The notes beneath the pieces are model-generated. The model searched no databases and was not told where the DNA came from. It saw only the letters and a program-made list of their open reading frames with translations. From contig CM061140.1 in NCBI GenBank assembly GCA_030789695.1, forward strand, positions 79,856,422 to 79,920,421: a stretch of DNA of 64,000 nt, given 5' to 3'. The position numbers and the translations under genes were made by a program. Shown here in pieces: positions 1 through 10,918 of the stretch (its first letter is position 1; the number at the start of each line of letters is the position of its first letter). The DNA comes from Scilla litardierei. Taxonomy: Eukaryota > Streptophyta > Magnoliopsida > Asparagales > Asparagaceae.

Positions 1-2288
1 ACGCCTCTTACGCCAACAGTCTGCCGCCGCCTCCTCCTCCTAGGCCGCAGCCCAGTCGCAACTTCCCCCTGCCATTCATCCTCTTCCCTGCTCCATTGGA
101 CACCCTGACAGCCCATATTCCCCGCAGGACTGCCGTTCACCCTTCCAAAAACTCCACGCTAACCAGTCCTCCTCCCCTTGACAGCCATTGACGGCCTCCT
201 CCTCAACTCAAGATTACCAGCCACCCCAGCCTCTCTATAGCCGCCTGCCTCTCCCCTTAGACTCGCACAAAAGCCACCTCTCACTCAGCACACAGCCTCC
301 CTTCAACCCTCCGACAGCCGACTTTCCCCCTAGGCCGCAACACGCGCAGCACCGCCCAGCGAACTGCCGTTGCCCCTACTGCCCACATCAGCCACCATAC
401 ATCCATAGAAACCGACGCTTGCCACTGCTCGTGCCCCCTCTCAACGTTGTTGTCTTTGACGTTGTCGCCTTCTCGTTGTGCTACTCGCAACCGAGGCGAT
501 CCCGTCACCGTACCGTACCGTTGCCGCTTCGTTACGCTACTCGCAACCAAGGAGACCCCGATGCCATTGATGTTTCTCTGTGCTACCTGCAGCCGAGACG
601 ATTCCGAGACGATCTCGAGACAACCCTTACTACACTACCTGTAGTCGAGGAACTGGAGACGACGTGATCCAACATGGTTTCCATACCCGACGTCAGACTA
701 GTGCGTGTTCGTCGCACTAGGTTGGTCCTCTCACTCGTAACAACCCAAACCGTACGTCATTGAAAACCTAATTAAAATCTGACAACCTAATCACTAAATT
801 TATTTTCTGCACCATTAAACCGTTGTAACATCTATAATCAACGATCGGACTGATTTGACTGTGCACATAGGGTAGAATCGTCGAATAGGTTGAACCTCCG
901 GACTTGACGTGAAAACTGATAGGTTAGCCACGATCAACTTAGAAACTTACCATAATAAGAACTTCTAAAAATGCAACCTGACACCCGCCGTTGACTTGTG
1001 ACAGCAGACGTTGACCGACGTGACGACCGAGACGAGACGCTTTCGCCAGACGTACTTCTTGCCACTGCAGGCAAGTGCCCCCACTTGTGTAGTTACAGCC
1101 ATGTCTAGGGCACTTTCTTCTTAAAACTGTCACTGTTGAATAAGAGAACCGGACGTGAAATGATAGCGTTCGGGACCCCCTCATGATAGCCTAGACAACA
1201 AAGTTTAGGTATAAACCGACACCCTAGGTTCCATCTGTGTGTGCGTGCGTGTGGACACCCTAGAACAACTTTGCTCTTCTCATGTCATGAACATCTTGCA
1301 CGTCTTGTCTTCACAGCCTGTAGGCAATAAGACGCTCACCTTGCAGAGTGGGTGATCTTTGTTACAGAGCACCTAGGGAAGCTCGGCATTCACCTAGCAG
1401 AGTGTGTGTCCCTGCGGACCGTGGGGATAGAGGCACTCACCTAGCAGAGTGAGTGATCCTATATTGTCCTGTCTTGAGCACTCAGGTTTGTGGTAGGGTT
1501 GAGCGGTCGCACGGGAAGAGGGTCTGGCCGGCCTTAAACCGTAAGGCGTGAACCCTTTGTGACACACACGGTACTTCTTGTCTTGTCCCGTCCGGTCTAG
1601 TCTAGTCCCGTAGCCAGTGGCACACTCTACGGCTATTGCATGTAACGTTTACTTTCCTGCTCCGCTTTTACTTTCCTTGTATAATAGTATAACTGCCATA
1701 TCATCAAAACTGCATGTAATCAACTAGTAAAATGTTGATAAAAATTGTTTCACACTTGTTGTAGAGTCTCACCTTCCTTTCGTAGACTTTGCCTGACGTA
1801 CAGCTCCTTTTCTCTTGGGTGTTGTCCGTCAGGTACTGAGCCAGAGTACGTGGATGACCCAGGCTACCTGAGGACTTGGAGCTGGAGGACGCTGACCCGG
1901 AGTGCTTTCCTGACGAGGACCAGTCCTAAAGCTACTTCCATGTTGCTGATCTTCAGAGGTTTTATTGCTTTCTAATTCGGGTGCATAGCACCACTTTACT
2001 TTCTGACTAGGTTGGGTGCTTCGCACCATTAGTTTCCTTTTTAGTAGTAATAGCCATGCTTAGGCTTCTTTTATTAGACTTGTAATATGCTGGATATTAT
2101 GTCCTTTATAAATGAATGCAATTTCCTTCGAGTACTCTTATTCTTATTGTTATGAACTTTTTTACGCAAAAACCTGTAAATTTTAAATGGTATCTCTACA
2201 GACGCTTATTGGGTCCGAGCCTCACAGCTCCGGCCCATGTGGACCTTCCTCTCGTCCTCGCACCCGTTTTGGTAAGCGGGGCGTGACA
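1..2288 (+). mobile_element. 5' LTR (3' part) of Tekay-type Ty3 element A
   Basis: This stretch aligns end to end with the complete LTR at 19042-22074. Base 1 matches about 19868, so roughly the first 830 bp of the LTR lie outside the window. It ends in GCGTGACA, the same terminus as the other A and B LTRs. Relative to the 3' copy it has many substitutions and about 85 extra bases near 1561-1648, so A is old. The small reading frames inside (for example 188-667) are not coding candidates: they lie in C-rich LTR sequence and decay differently in the two copies. Confidence 0.88.
1325..1470 (+). repeat. Series of hairpins in A 5' LTR
   Basis: Short inverted repeats of the form CACTCAC, an 8-base loop CTAGCAGA, then GTGAGTG follow one another, with more diverged versions beside them. 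The same series is better preserved in the 3' LTR at about 21205-21330. They sit just upstream of the motif gtagggttgagcggtc that A shares with the B LTR. Function unknown; possibly a structured leader of the element RNA. Confidence 0.6.
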
Positions 2289-2420
2289 GGTTTTAGTGGT
2301 GGCCCATATAGGTCGTGCGAAATGTTCAGAACAATAAAAGTACTTGCATTCATTTAAATGTCCAGCTTAACATGTGCAAGTCTAATAACCCCTGGTTAGA
2401 TAAGTGACCCTAGTGTGACC
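2289..2420 (+). mobile_element. Start of internal region of element A, with atypical primer-site candidate
   Basis: It directly follows the LTR end and parallels B from 54733 on (ggtttt, then tggtggcccat). The usual plant site TGGTATCAGAGC is absent; the conserved TGGTGGCCCAT is the best candidate primer-binding site, but I cannot assign a tRNA. The region is cut at 2420 by Sirevirus D. The gag, protease and first part of RT of A are missing from the window. Confidence 0.7.
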
Positions 2421-3172
2421 TGTAATGCCCTACAAGCTACTGCACAAGTACTAGAGGGGGGGTGAATAGTACTTTAAAAATAACAAGGAGTATAATTCCT
2501 AATTATAGTGCAACCAACTACCAAATCAATTTGCGGAAGCTTAAATTGAATGACAACAACAAATTTAACAATGCTAACAGAAGATGTTACTGGGTTCGGA
2601 TCCACCCAAGTCTCCCCGACTTGTTCCCGGTGATCCTACGTCCCAACCACCCGGATCCCCTCCGGATACTTGAGTTAGAAACCCTAACTCAAGATTTCCA
2701 CTATGAATATCTTGTGAATAACCTTCACAAGATCAAATCATACATGCAATGGCAATAGTGAATCCCACAACCCGGGATCACAACCTTCTCTCACAACCGA
2801 GAGAATCAATAAGCAAAATAAACAAGTTTATAATGAAATAAACAATCTTACCACAAAATCATATACCTTGAGTTTTTCTTACCCAATAGGTGAAAGGAAG
2901 GATTTGAGGAAGATGAAGTCACCAAGACCTAGCACCAAGGAAATGACCAGCAATAGGTGCCTAGGAGTGATTTGGAGACTTGAATCAAGCAAGAGCTTGA
3001 AGAGCTCACCAAGAACAAGCTTCTCTCAATATGGATTCTAGATCTAGAAAGTGAGAGAATGGGTTTCTTGTGAGGAAGAGAGCTTTAGAAATGAGTGAGA
3101 ATGGCTATCTCTTTTAATCTCAATGAATCTCTTAATGGCAGCTCTAACCTAGAGAGAAATGACCTAGGTTCG

Positions 3173-3180
3173 TATTTATA
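3173..3180 (-). promoter_or_regulatory. TATA box of D 3' LTR
   Basis: TATAAATA is on the minus strand, in the direction of D transcription, downstream of the palindromic-word array. The same box is at 13941-13948 in the other LTR. The position splits the LTR into a word-rich upstream part and a shorter transcribed part. Confidence 0.6.
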
Positions 3181-3234
3181 GGGTCCCATAAAATCAAGTT
3201 AGGTCAATTCCCAACGGATAGAAATCTGAGGCAA

Positions 3235-3772
3235 TTAGTCGGTCAAAGAACAACCACTGACCGACTAGTTCATCAACTAGTCGGTCAGTCAAACAACATG
3301 GACCGACAAAGTGAGGAACTGAGAAGAGATAGAAATTCAGACCTAGAAATCTAGTCGGTCCAAGAAGACATTCTGACCGACTAGTTTCACAACTAGTCGG
3401 TCAGTCAGTGAACGTAGACTGACTAAGAGGCAAAGTGAAATAGTCTGAGTACAAATTGACTTAGTCGGTCCAAGAACAAAAGTTGACCGACTAGATTGTC
3501 AACTAGTCGTTCACCAAACGTTCTTAGACCGACTAACGATAAACAGTAGCTTAGGAGAGATTTAGCATGTACAGTAAATCACAACTAGTCGGTCAAAGAA
3601 GCATCACTGACCGACTAGTTCACAAACTAGTCGGTCGGTGAGTCAACGTAGACCAACTAACTGTAAACAGTAAGGTGCAAGAAATTAAGGAAGCAAACTA
3701 GTCGGTCCAAGAAGCTCTTCTGACCGACTAGATCACCATCTAGTCGGTCAGTACTTCTTCTTGTACCAACTA
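3235..3772. repeat. Phased array of CTAGTCGGTC words in D 3' LTR
   Basis: About 20 copies of TAGTCGGTC and its reverse complement GACCGACTA alternate in orientation. They form five groups of four (forward, reverse, forward, reverse). Groups start near 3235, 3352, 3462, 3585 and 3700, a period of 110-123 bp. Inside a group the words are about 16-40 bp apart, and each group could fold into nested hairpins. The array lies upstream of the TATA box on the transcribed strand, the position expected of an enhancer. Confidence 0.9.
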
Positions 3773-4175
3773 ATATGCACAAACAAGTCCGAATCGAAGT
3801 GCGACGCTTCGAGGAAGTTAGAATAAACTTGTACTAAGATCCTAGAGCTACGATATGAGCGTTATGAAGATAGAATCGTAAGATATACTCAAGGCTTAAC
3901 ATTCTATAGATCGAAGCTAAAAGACTATAAGTAAAACCTTAAAGAACGGTCTTCGAAAGCTTCGATCAATTCTTCATGACTTCCAAAACGGTCCAAGAGC
4001 TTCAACGAAGCTTTAGGCAATGAATACGTGCTTTGAGAAGTCTTGAGATGTCGCTTTGATTGTTCTCGTGAATTTGGCGACGATCTCCAATACTGCGCTC
4101 ACAATTTGTTAGTTCATGAATTATTTATGTTTGCTCATCATCCAAAACCAAATCCGGGGAGTCAAATATTCAACA

Positions 4176-5111
4176 TTCTCCATCTTTTTGGTGATGACAA
4201 ACCAACATAAATAATAATCAAAAATAATGATTCAAATGAAAAATACTTACTCCCCCTGCATTGATGACACGTTAATTCCAAAATGAATATATATGAATTG
4301 CATCAATCAGACGAGTAAGATAAATAAAGAGAATCGATTTTTGAAATATCGGATTTTGAAAATCCTTATATATATCTTAACTCCCCCTGAATCTAACACA
4401 TCAAATTAGATTCTTGGAAATTGAGTTAAATTTTCATTTGACCTATTTATTATCATTATCTCTCCCCCTTTGGCATTATCCCAAAAATGGGGGGCATACA
4501 ACGACAACAACTAGGGAAATTAAAATCCAATATCGGGAGTCGTAGATGTTGACGATGGACCCAATTGACACCAAGGGAAAAACGATGAAATCAAATCAAG
4601 GTGTGCCCAAATGTCCATCATCTAAAAACGAAAATTAAAATCATCAAAAATACCAAATATTAATTCATTTATTGAGTAAAGGAACATACTCTCCAATATT
4701 CAATATTCTTGGTTAAATTTGTGCATGGAAAACAAATCTATATAATCATAGAAATATAATCTATTTAACCAAGCTTCCAAGCGTCGAGCGACGAATTCAC
4801 ATTTCATATGCGTTGAACGAATAGTAAATGTGCACGACGAATTAAAACATAGAGAACATCGATGTATATATATATATATATATATAAACATCATGAGTAC
4901 ATCCAAAAAGATATCACATCGAGTACATCAAAATACAAACGACCATGGATATCAACCAAAAATGTAAATACATCATACATCAACTAACCATCAGCATCAT
5001 CCAAAGTACATCAAAATACATCAAAATAACCCTCAAACTCCATCCTAACCCAAAATACTCTCAATAAGATGCATCATCCAATTAGCAGTGGAGAGTCCTC
5101 GATACAGACGA
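4176..5111 (-). mobile_element. 3' untranslated region of D with polypurine tract
   Basis: The stretch lies between the env-position gene and the 3' LTR on the minus strand. The polypurine tract next to the LTR (4176-4189) reads AAAAAGATGGAGAA, changed from AAAAAGGGGGAGAA in the copy at 14941-14954. The plus-strand phrase TTTTTGGTGATGACAAAC, common to Sireviruses, follows. It includes a (TA)n run near 4865-4886. Small frames here (for example 4700-4906) have no coding support. Confidence 0.75.
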
Positions 5112-6802
5112 TCACGAGGGAGTGGCTGGATCAACAGTCTCCGTGGGTCCAGTTGACGGAGTGGACTCAGGCTCTGCAGGGAGGAGAGGCGTGTCAACAG
5201 ATGGGATCGTCGGGGCAGGAGTGGAAACGACGACGGGCTCAACGGCCGGGGTCTCAACAGGAGTATCAGCAGGCAAGACAGGAGCAGGGTCGTCAACAGG
5301 AGCAGCAGCAGCCTCAGAAGTCTGAACTACTGGTGCAGAAGTCTCTGGAGCACCGGAAGTGGTGCCATCTCCAGGAGTAGATGTGGAAGCAGCAGCAGCA
5401 GCAGTGGCCTCATCGCCACGAGCCAAGGAGGTGACAAGCTCATCAAACTCCTCATCGTCCATCTCCTCGTCCTCAGAAACAGGAGGAGGAAGCTGGACGC
5501 CCATCAAGCTAGCCATACGGTAGACGACCTCTTCGGTACGAGCCAAACGCGACTCGTGCCGACGAAGTAAGCGTACGACATCATCTAATGTGGCAGAAGG
5601 AGTGGGGGCTTCAGCAGCTGAGGGAGTGGCCTGGGAAGCAGATGTGGTCGACCTCTGCACGTGACGAAGCGCCGCAAGAGATTTCTTAACGGCCGTCACG
5701 TTCAGAGGAGGACCCAAAGGACGCTCATCATCAGGAGGGAGGGGAACACCGAATCGACGGAAAACCAAAGTCAACAGACATGGATATAGGATATGCGCAG
5801 ATTTAGTGGTCTTGCGTATACACTCGAAAGAGTCCATCTTATCGAGTATAATGCGAGCCCAATTAATCTCGCTACCCATGAACAGAGCGTATATCAGTTT
5901 CAAAAACGGCTGAGATGGAAGAGAAGAAGATCCATACTTGGGAAGAAGGCAGGATTTCAAGATCAGGTTAATCACCCAAGCATTCAGATTGAATGATTTG
6001 GAAGGGACTCCAATGAATGCGGGGGGATAACCTGGAAGATTTTGCCTAGGGTCCGCTGATCGAGGGAGGAGATATCATCGACAGAGATGTCAGAAGGGAG
6101 GAGGCCACACGACGAGCAACCAATCAACTCCCCCAAGATTTCTGCCGTGAGGACTATCGGAGTCCCCAAAATAGAAGTCTCAATAGAGTGGGTCTCGCCG
6201 TACTGACCCCGGACACGGTTGGCATAGAATAATTTGACCAGGCGAGGATATGGTCTAGGGTTCGCCTTAGCGTCAAATCGAAGGTAGTCCAATAGGCCAC
6301 TATAGGAGAGAAGATCAGCAAGGCCAAGAAAATCAGAAAACTGAACGTAATGCTCTAACAGCAGTGGGCAATGATCTATTCGGTTGTACGCTGCGAGACA
6401 CTGAGGGTCGTCGCGGCACAACGATATATCGACACCGCCGACTGGCATAGGAGCTTTACCCTTAGCCTTACGGGACTTAGGAGGAGGTGGAGGAGGGGGT
6501 GGAGTGGGTGCCTTCTCGGGATGTTCAGGAGTGTATTCCTCATCGGAGTTATCCTCGGAATCACTATCCGAACGCTCACCGGGAGGGGTGGGTGCACGGA
6601 ACTTTTTGGGTTTAGGTTTAGGCTTCGACGATTGGCCGGCAGGTTTAGGCTTGGACGTCCTCTTCCTCTTCAACGGAGTTGAAGACGTAGAGGGGGGTCG
6701 AGTGGTCTTGGCCCTATGTTTAGGAGGGGTCGAAGCGGTAGCACCCTCTACGATCATAGGGGATGCCCCAGAAGGTGTAATCGGGATTCTCGTTCGTGCC
6801 AT
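5112..6802 (-). pseudogene. env-position gene of Sirevirus D (putative plant transposon protein domain), frameshifted
   Basis: On the minus strand this follows pol, where Sireviruses carry their env-like gene. The start chosen is the Met at 6802 (MARTRIPIT). The order is a basic, Pro/Ser/Lys-rich N-terminus, an acidic DSDSEDNSDEE stretch, a proline run, then a conserved globular part with RLVKLFYANRVRGQYG and LLPKYGSSS. That core matches the family annotated as putative plant transposon protein (PF20167-like). The C-terminal part is Ala/Thr/Pro/Glu-rich. A one-frame shift near 5985 splits it into two frames (6880-5984 and 5975-5112). The same protein occurs in G. I see no clear signal peptide or transmembrane segment, so the envelope role is positional only. 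Confidence 0.8.
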
Positions 6803-7129
6803 GATCTCGGCACAACGAGCACAACCAAATGACGGGATAGGTTCAAAGATCCTAAGATCAAACCCTAGAACCAAACACACAAGCCCTAAGAGTGAAAAAA
6901 TCGAAACCCTAGATCAAATTCCGAAACACTAGAGCTTATAGATGAAAAAGATATCTAGAACACACCCTAGGGATGAAAACAGAGATCTAGGAAGGGGGGT
7001 TATACCTAGGAGAGAGGGCGACGGCGTCGGACGACGAGGATGGCCGGAAAATTGGCCGGAGATCGAGGGAAGATGAAGGGTCTCGAACGGGGAGAGGGAG
7101 TTTTCGAGTTGGGGAACGAAATAGACCGA

Positions 7130-7510
7130 CTAAAAAGCAAAACAATCGGAATGAATGGGTATTAGTCGGTTTAGAATGCGAAAAGACGCGTTTGCCCTAA
7201 CACACTTAGTCGGTCACAGTTCAAGCACTGACCGACTAGATTACGATCTAGTCGGTCGGTCAATGAGCTTGAACCGACTAAGTCGAAACAGAGGCCAACA
7301 GAAATTTTTAGGGCTAGAGTTAGTCGGTCGCAGTATACTCACTGACCGACTAGTTTTCAATCTAGTCAGTCGGTAAGTGTACTGTGACCGACTAAAGAAA
7401 GTTAATGACAAAAGAAAGATAAAACCTTGAACTAGTCGGTCTGAGTTCACTAGCTGACCGACTAGATGCGCATCTAGTCGGTTGACTAATGAACTGAAAC
7501 CGACTAGAAG
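7130..7510. repeat. Second CTAGTCGGTC word array, in the pol-env spacer of D
   Basis: Between the pol stop (7751) and the env-position start there are three groups of four words, beginning near 7206, 7319 and 7433, plus loose words near 7130-7170. The spacing (about 114 bp) and orientation pattern match the LTR array. The word is therefore not confined to the LTR. Confidence 0.88.
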
Positions 7511-7750
7511 AGTCCAAAAGTTGATAAATGAGTTCTCTTCAAAAACCACTTGGATGAAACATCTTAACCCTCTCATTAGTCATCTAAACTACCCCATAAA
7601 ACGTCGAAATCTTAAATACATCATTCAAATAAGAATTCGAGCAAAAATTCAAACATATCACATAAAATCCCCAAAAATTCAATAAATCTAGCATGAACGA
7701 AATATCGCGAAATATAATAACATGCAAGATAATTGAATGAAACATGAATC

Positions 7751-10700
7751 CTATATCTCGGATTCACCCATAATCCCCAATTCTCGACGCAACCGCACAA
7801 AGGAGTCCTCCTTTAGGGGTTTCGTGAAAATATCGGCGATTTGCTTTTGGGTTTCAACGTACACTAATATGATGTCCTTTTTAGCAACATGATCATCTAA
7901 AAAGTGGTGTCGGACATCTATGTGTTTAGATCGGGAATGGTGCACCGGATTCTTTGAAAGACAAATAGCACTTTGGTTATCCACCATGATAGGGCTAGTA
8001 TCACAATGAATACCAAAATCCTTCAGTGTGTGTCTCATCCAAAGAACCTGGGCACAAGCGGCACCGGCGGCAATGTATTCCGCCTCGGTGGTTGAAAGTG
8101 ATACCGAATTTTGCTTCTTGGAAAACCAAGAGACAAGGGAATTTCCTAGAAAATGGCAAGTGCCACTAGTACTCTTCCTGTCGGATTTGCATCCCGCATA
8201 ATCAGCGTCAATATATGAGACTAACTCATACGTGCTAGATTTTGGATAAAGTAATCCAAAATCAAGTGTATAACTTAGATAACGGAAAATACGTTTTACC
8301 GCTACTAAGTGAGACTCCTTAGGTTGAGACTGATAACGAGCACATACGCATACGGCAAACATAATATCGGGCCTACTTGCGGTAAGATAAAGTAAACTAC
8401 CTATCATACCTCGATATAGACGAATGTCTACATCCTTACCGCCCGTATCCTTGTCAAGATGCGTAGTCGTGCTCATTGGAGTCTTTTTCCCGGAGGCATT
8501 CTCCATTCCAAATCGCTTTAGCAACTCCACCGTGTACTTCGTTTAGTGGATGAAGATTGCATCGTTCAATTGGCGAATTTGGAGACCTAAGAAATATTTT
8601 AGTTCGCCCATGTGGCTCATCTCAAATTGTTCCTTCATAACATTAGAAAACTCTTCGCAAAGAGTGAAGTTAGTAGCACCGAAAATGATATCATCAACAT
8701 TAATTTGAACTAATAAAATATCATTATTCACATGCTTAACAAAAAGTGTAGAATCGGCTGCGCCCATTGTAAAATTCAAATCCAAAAGAAAATTCTTTAG
8801 GCGATCATACCAAGCTCGAGGAGCTTGTCTCAAACCATAAAGAGCTTTCTTTAGTTTAAAAACATGATTTGGAAATTTTTCATTTATGAAGCCCGGAGGT
8901 TGAGAAACGTAAACTTCCTCAACAACATCTCCGTTTAAAAATGCACTTTTAACATCCATTTGAAATAATTTAAAATTTTTATGGCATGCAAAAGACAATA
9001 ATAATCTAATTGATTCTAATCTAGCTACCGGAGCGAAGGATTCTTCGAAATCGATACCTTCCTCTTGTCGATAGCCTTGAGCTACTAACCGAGCTTTGTT
9101 CCGAACGACGACTTGGTTTTCGTCGGTTTTTTTCTTGAAGATCCACTTTGTCCCTATAACGGTGTGGTTCTTCGATGGCAAAGGAACAAGCTCCCATACC
9201 TCATTCCTCTCGAATTGAATGAGTTCCTCCTCCATGGCAAGGATCCAAGCACTATCTTCGCACGCTTCAACTATATTCTTTGGCTCTATCGATGAGGCAA
9301 AGGCACAATTGGCGAAGTGGTGGACTTGAGATCTCGTCTTGACACTATCATGAATATTGCCAATGACTTGCTCATGAGGATGATCGCGAATGGTATGAAG
9401 CCGCTTGGGAATACCTTGATCACTAGGCACATTCTCAACAACTTCATTAGTCGGGTTAGTATCAATAGAATCAATTGAATCAATAGACTTATAATTTTCA
9501 AACGAATCACATAAAACATCCATAGAGTCATCATCATTTGAAATTCTAGGAGTAGTAAAATTCTCATTAAAAGAGACATGAAGTGATTCCTCGATCGTAG
9601 AGGATCTTTTGTTGTATATCCGGTAGGCTTTGCTACGTGAGGAATACCCAACAAATATCCCATCATCCGATCTCGGATCAAACTTGTCCAAATTATCATA
9701 TGTGTTTTTAATAAAACATTTTGCGCCGAAAACACGAAAATGTTTAACTTGAGGCAATCTACCAAACAACAATTCATAGCAAGTTTGTTTGGTGCCGGGC
9801 CTCAAAAGTATTCTATTAAACACATAGCAAGCGGTGTGTACCGCTTCCGCCCAAAATTGATAACCAAGTTGACTATCTTCGAGCATAGTACGAGCACACT
9901 CCACAAGCATTCTATTCTTCCTCTCAACAACACCATTTTGAGGAGGTGCGCGAGGGAAAGAAAACGTGTGAGTAATTCCAAGATCATCACAAAAATTTGA
10001 GAAAGACTCATTCTCAAATTCACCCCCATGATCACTACGAATAGTGACAATGGTGGTTCCAATGAGATTTTGTACTTTCTTCACAAATATTGTGAAGTTT
10101 TCAAAAGCTTCATTTTTATTACATAAGAAAAATACCCATGTAAATCTAGAATAATCATCGACGATGACAAGACCATATCTTGCATTTCCTAAGGAAGCAA
10201 CTCTAGTTGGCCCAAATAAATCTAGATGCAATAGCTCTAGTGGCCGTTTAGTAGAAATGCTTTTCTTAGGTTTAAATGAAGATTTAGGAAGCTTGCCACG
10301 TTGACAAGAATCACAAAAACTTTTCTTTTCAAAAACGAGCTTCGGAAAATCTTTAATGGAATTTAATTTTGAAAGCTTATAAAGTGTTCCAAAGTTCACA
10401 TGTCCAAATCGTCGATGCCATTAGTGTTGTTCACTTGTGTTGGCAACGAGACATTGTTCATATGACTTAGGAAGATCCAAAATATAAATATCTTTATGGC
10501 GTGTGCCGGAAAATAATAATTTATTATTATCATTTGAAATATGACACAATCCTTTCGCAAAGCTAACTTTGTAACCTTTGTCACAAAGTTGACTTATTGA
10601 AATAAGATTATGATTTAAACCATTAACTAGATAAACATCACTAATTAAAGGTTTAGATGAGTTACCCACTTTACCAACACCGACGATGGTTCCGCTCTCG

Positions 10701-10863
10701 TTGCCTCCAAATACGACGCGGTTTCCATTTGCAATGGGAACTACTCCGGAGAGCAATTGAGCGTCACCCGTCATGTGTTTTGAACACCCGCTATCGAGTA
10801 TCCAATTCCCTTTGGAGCTAAATTTAAATTTGTTGCTCCTTTTCTTTTTCTTTTCCTTGAGTA
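7751..10863 (-). pseudogene. pol of Sirevirus D (protease, integrase, RT, RNase H), broken
   Basis: Minus strand, Ty1-copia order. Protease: NWILDSGCSKH near 10800. Integrase: zinc-binding WHRRFGH...CDSCQRG, then a core with [13 protein letters not shown] and [21 protein letters not shown] and the catalytic motif. RNase H: IDADYAGCKSDRKSTSG and STTEAEYIA, ending GIMGESEI. Breaks: a TAA at 8543-8545 where family members have a Gln codon, another TAA near 10421, and stops between gag and protease. The RT motif reads NVDD instead of YVDD (about 8690-8701), so even a read-through product would lack the usual tyrosine. It cannot be autonomous. Confidence 0.9.
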
Positions 10864-10918
10864 CCTAAAGATAGAGAATTTCATATCACGGTACCCAAGG
10901 TCATTGGGTCCTCAAAGG

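Larger units (their letters stand above)
2421..4175 (-). mobile_element. 3' LTR of Sirevirus D
   Basis: The 1755-bp LTR matches 13187-14940 (1754 bp) almost base for base. In plus orientation it runs TGTAATGCCC...TTCAACA. On the minus strand it begins TGTTGAATATTGG, directly after a purine tract, as is usual for Sireviruses. It holds a TATA box on the minus strand (3173-3180) and a large palindromic-word array (3235-3772). The left flank is TGACC (2416-2420); the matching duplication on the other side is lost, see 14941-15812. Confidence 0.88.

Noticed and set aside
3235..3772. CRISPR-like array
   Set aside because: Spaced words alternate in orientation, are palindromic and lie in a plant LTR; no cas genes, no direct repeats of CRISPR size.
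2421..5052. D LTR of 2.63 kb, taken from the full extent of the direct repeat (to 5052 and 15812)
   Set aside because: The purine tract and the match with the E solo LTR put the real LTR end at 4175 and 14940; the rest is 3' untranslated region of a second unit.
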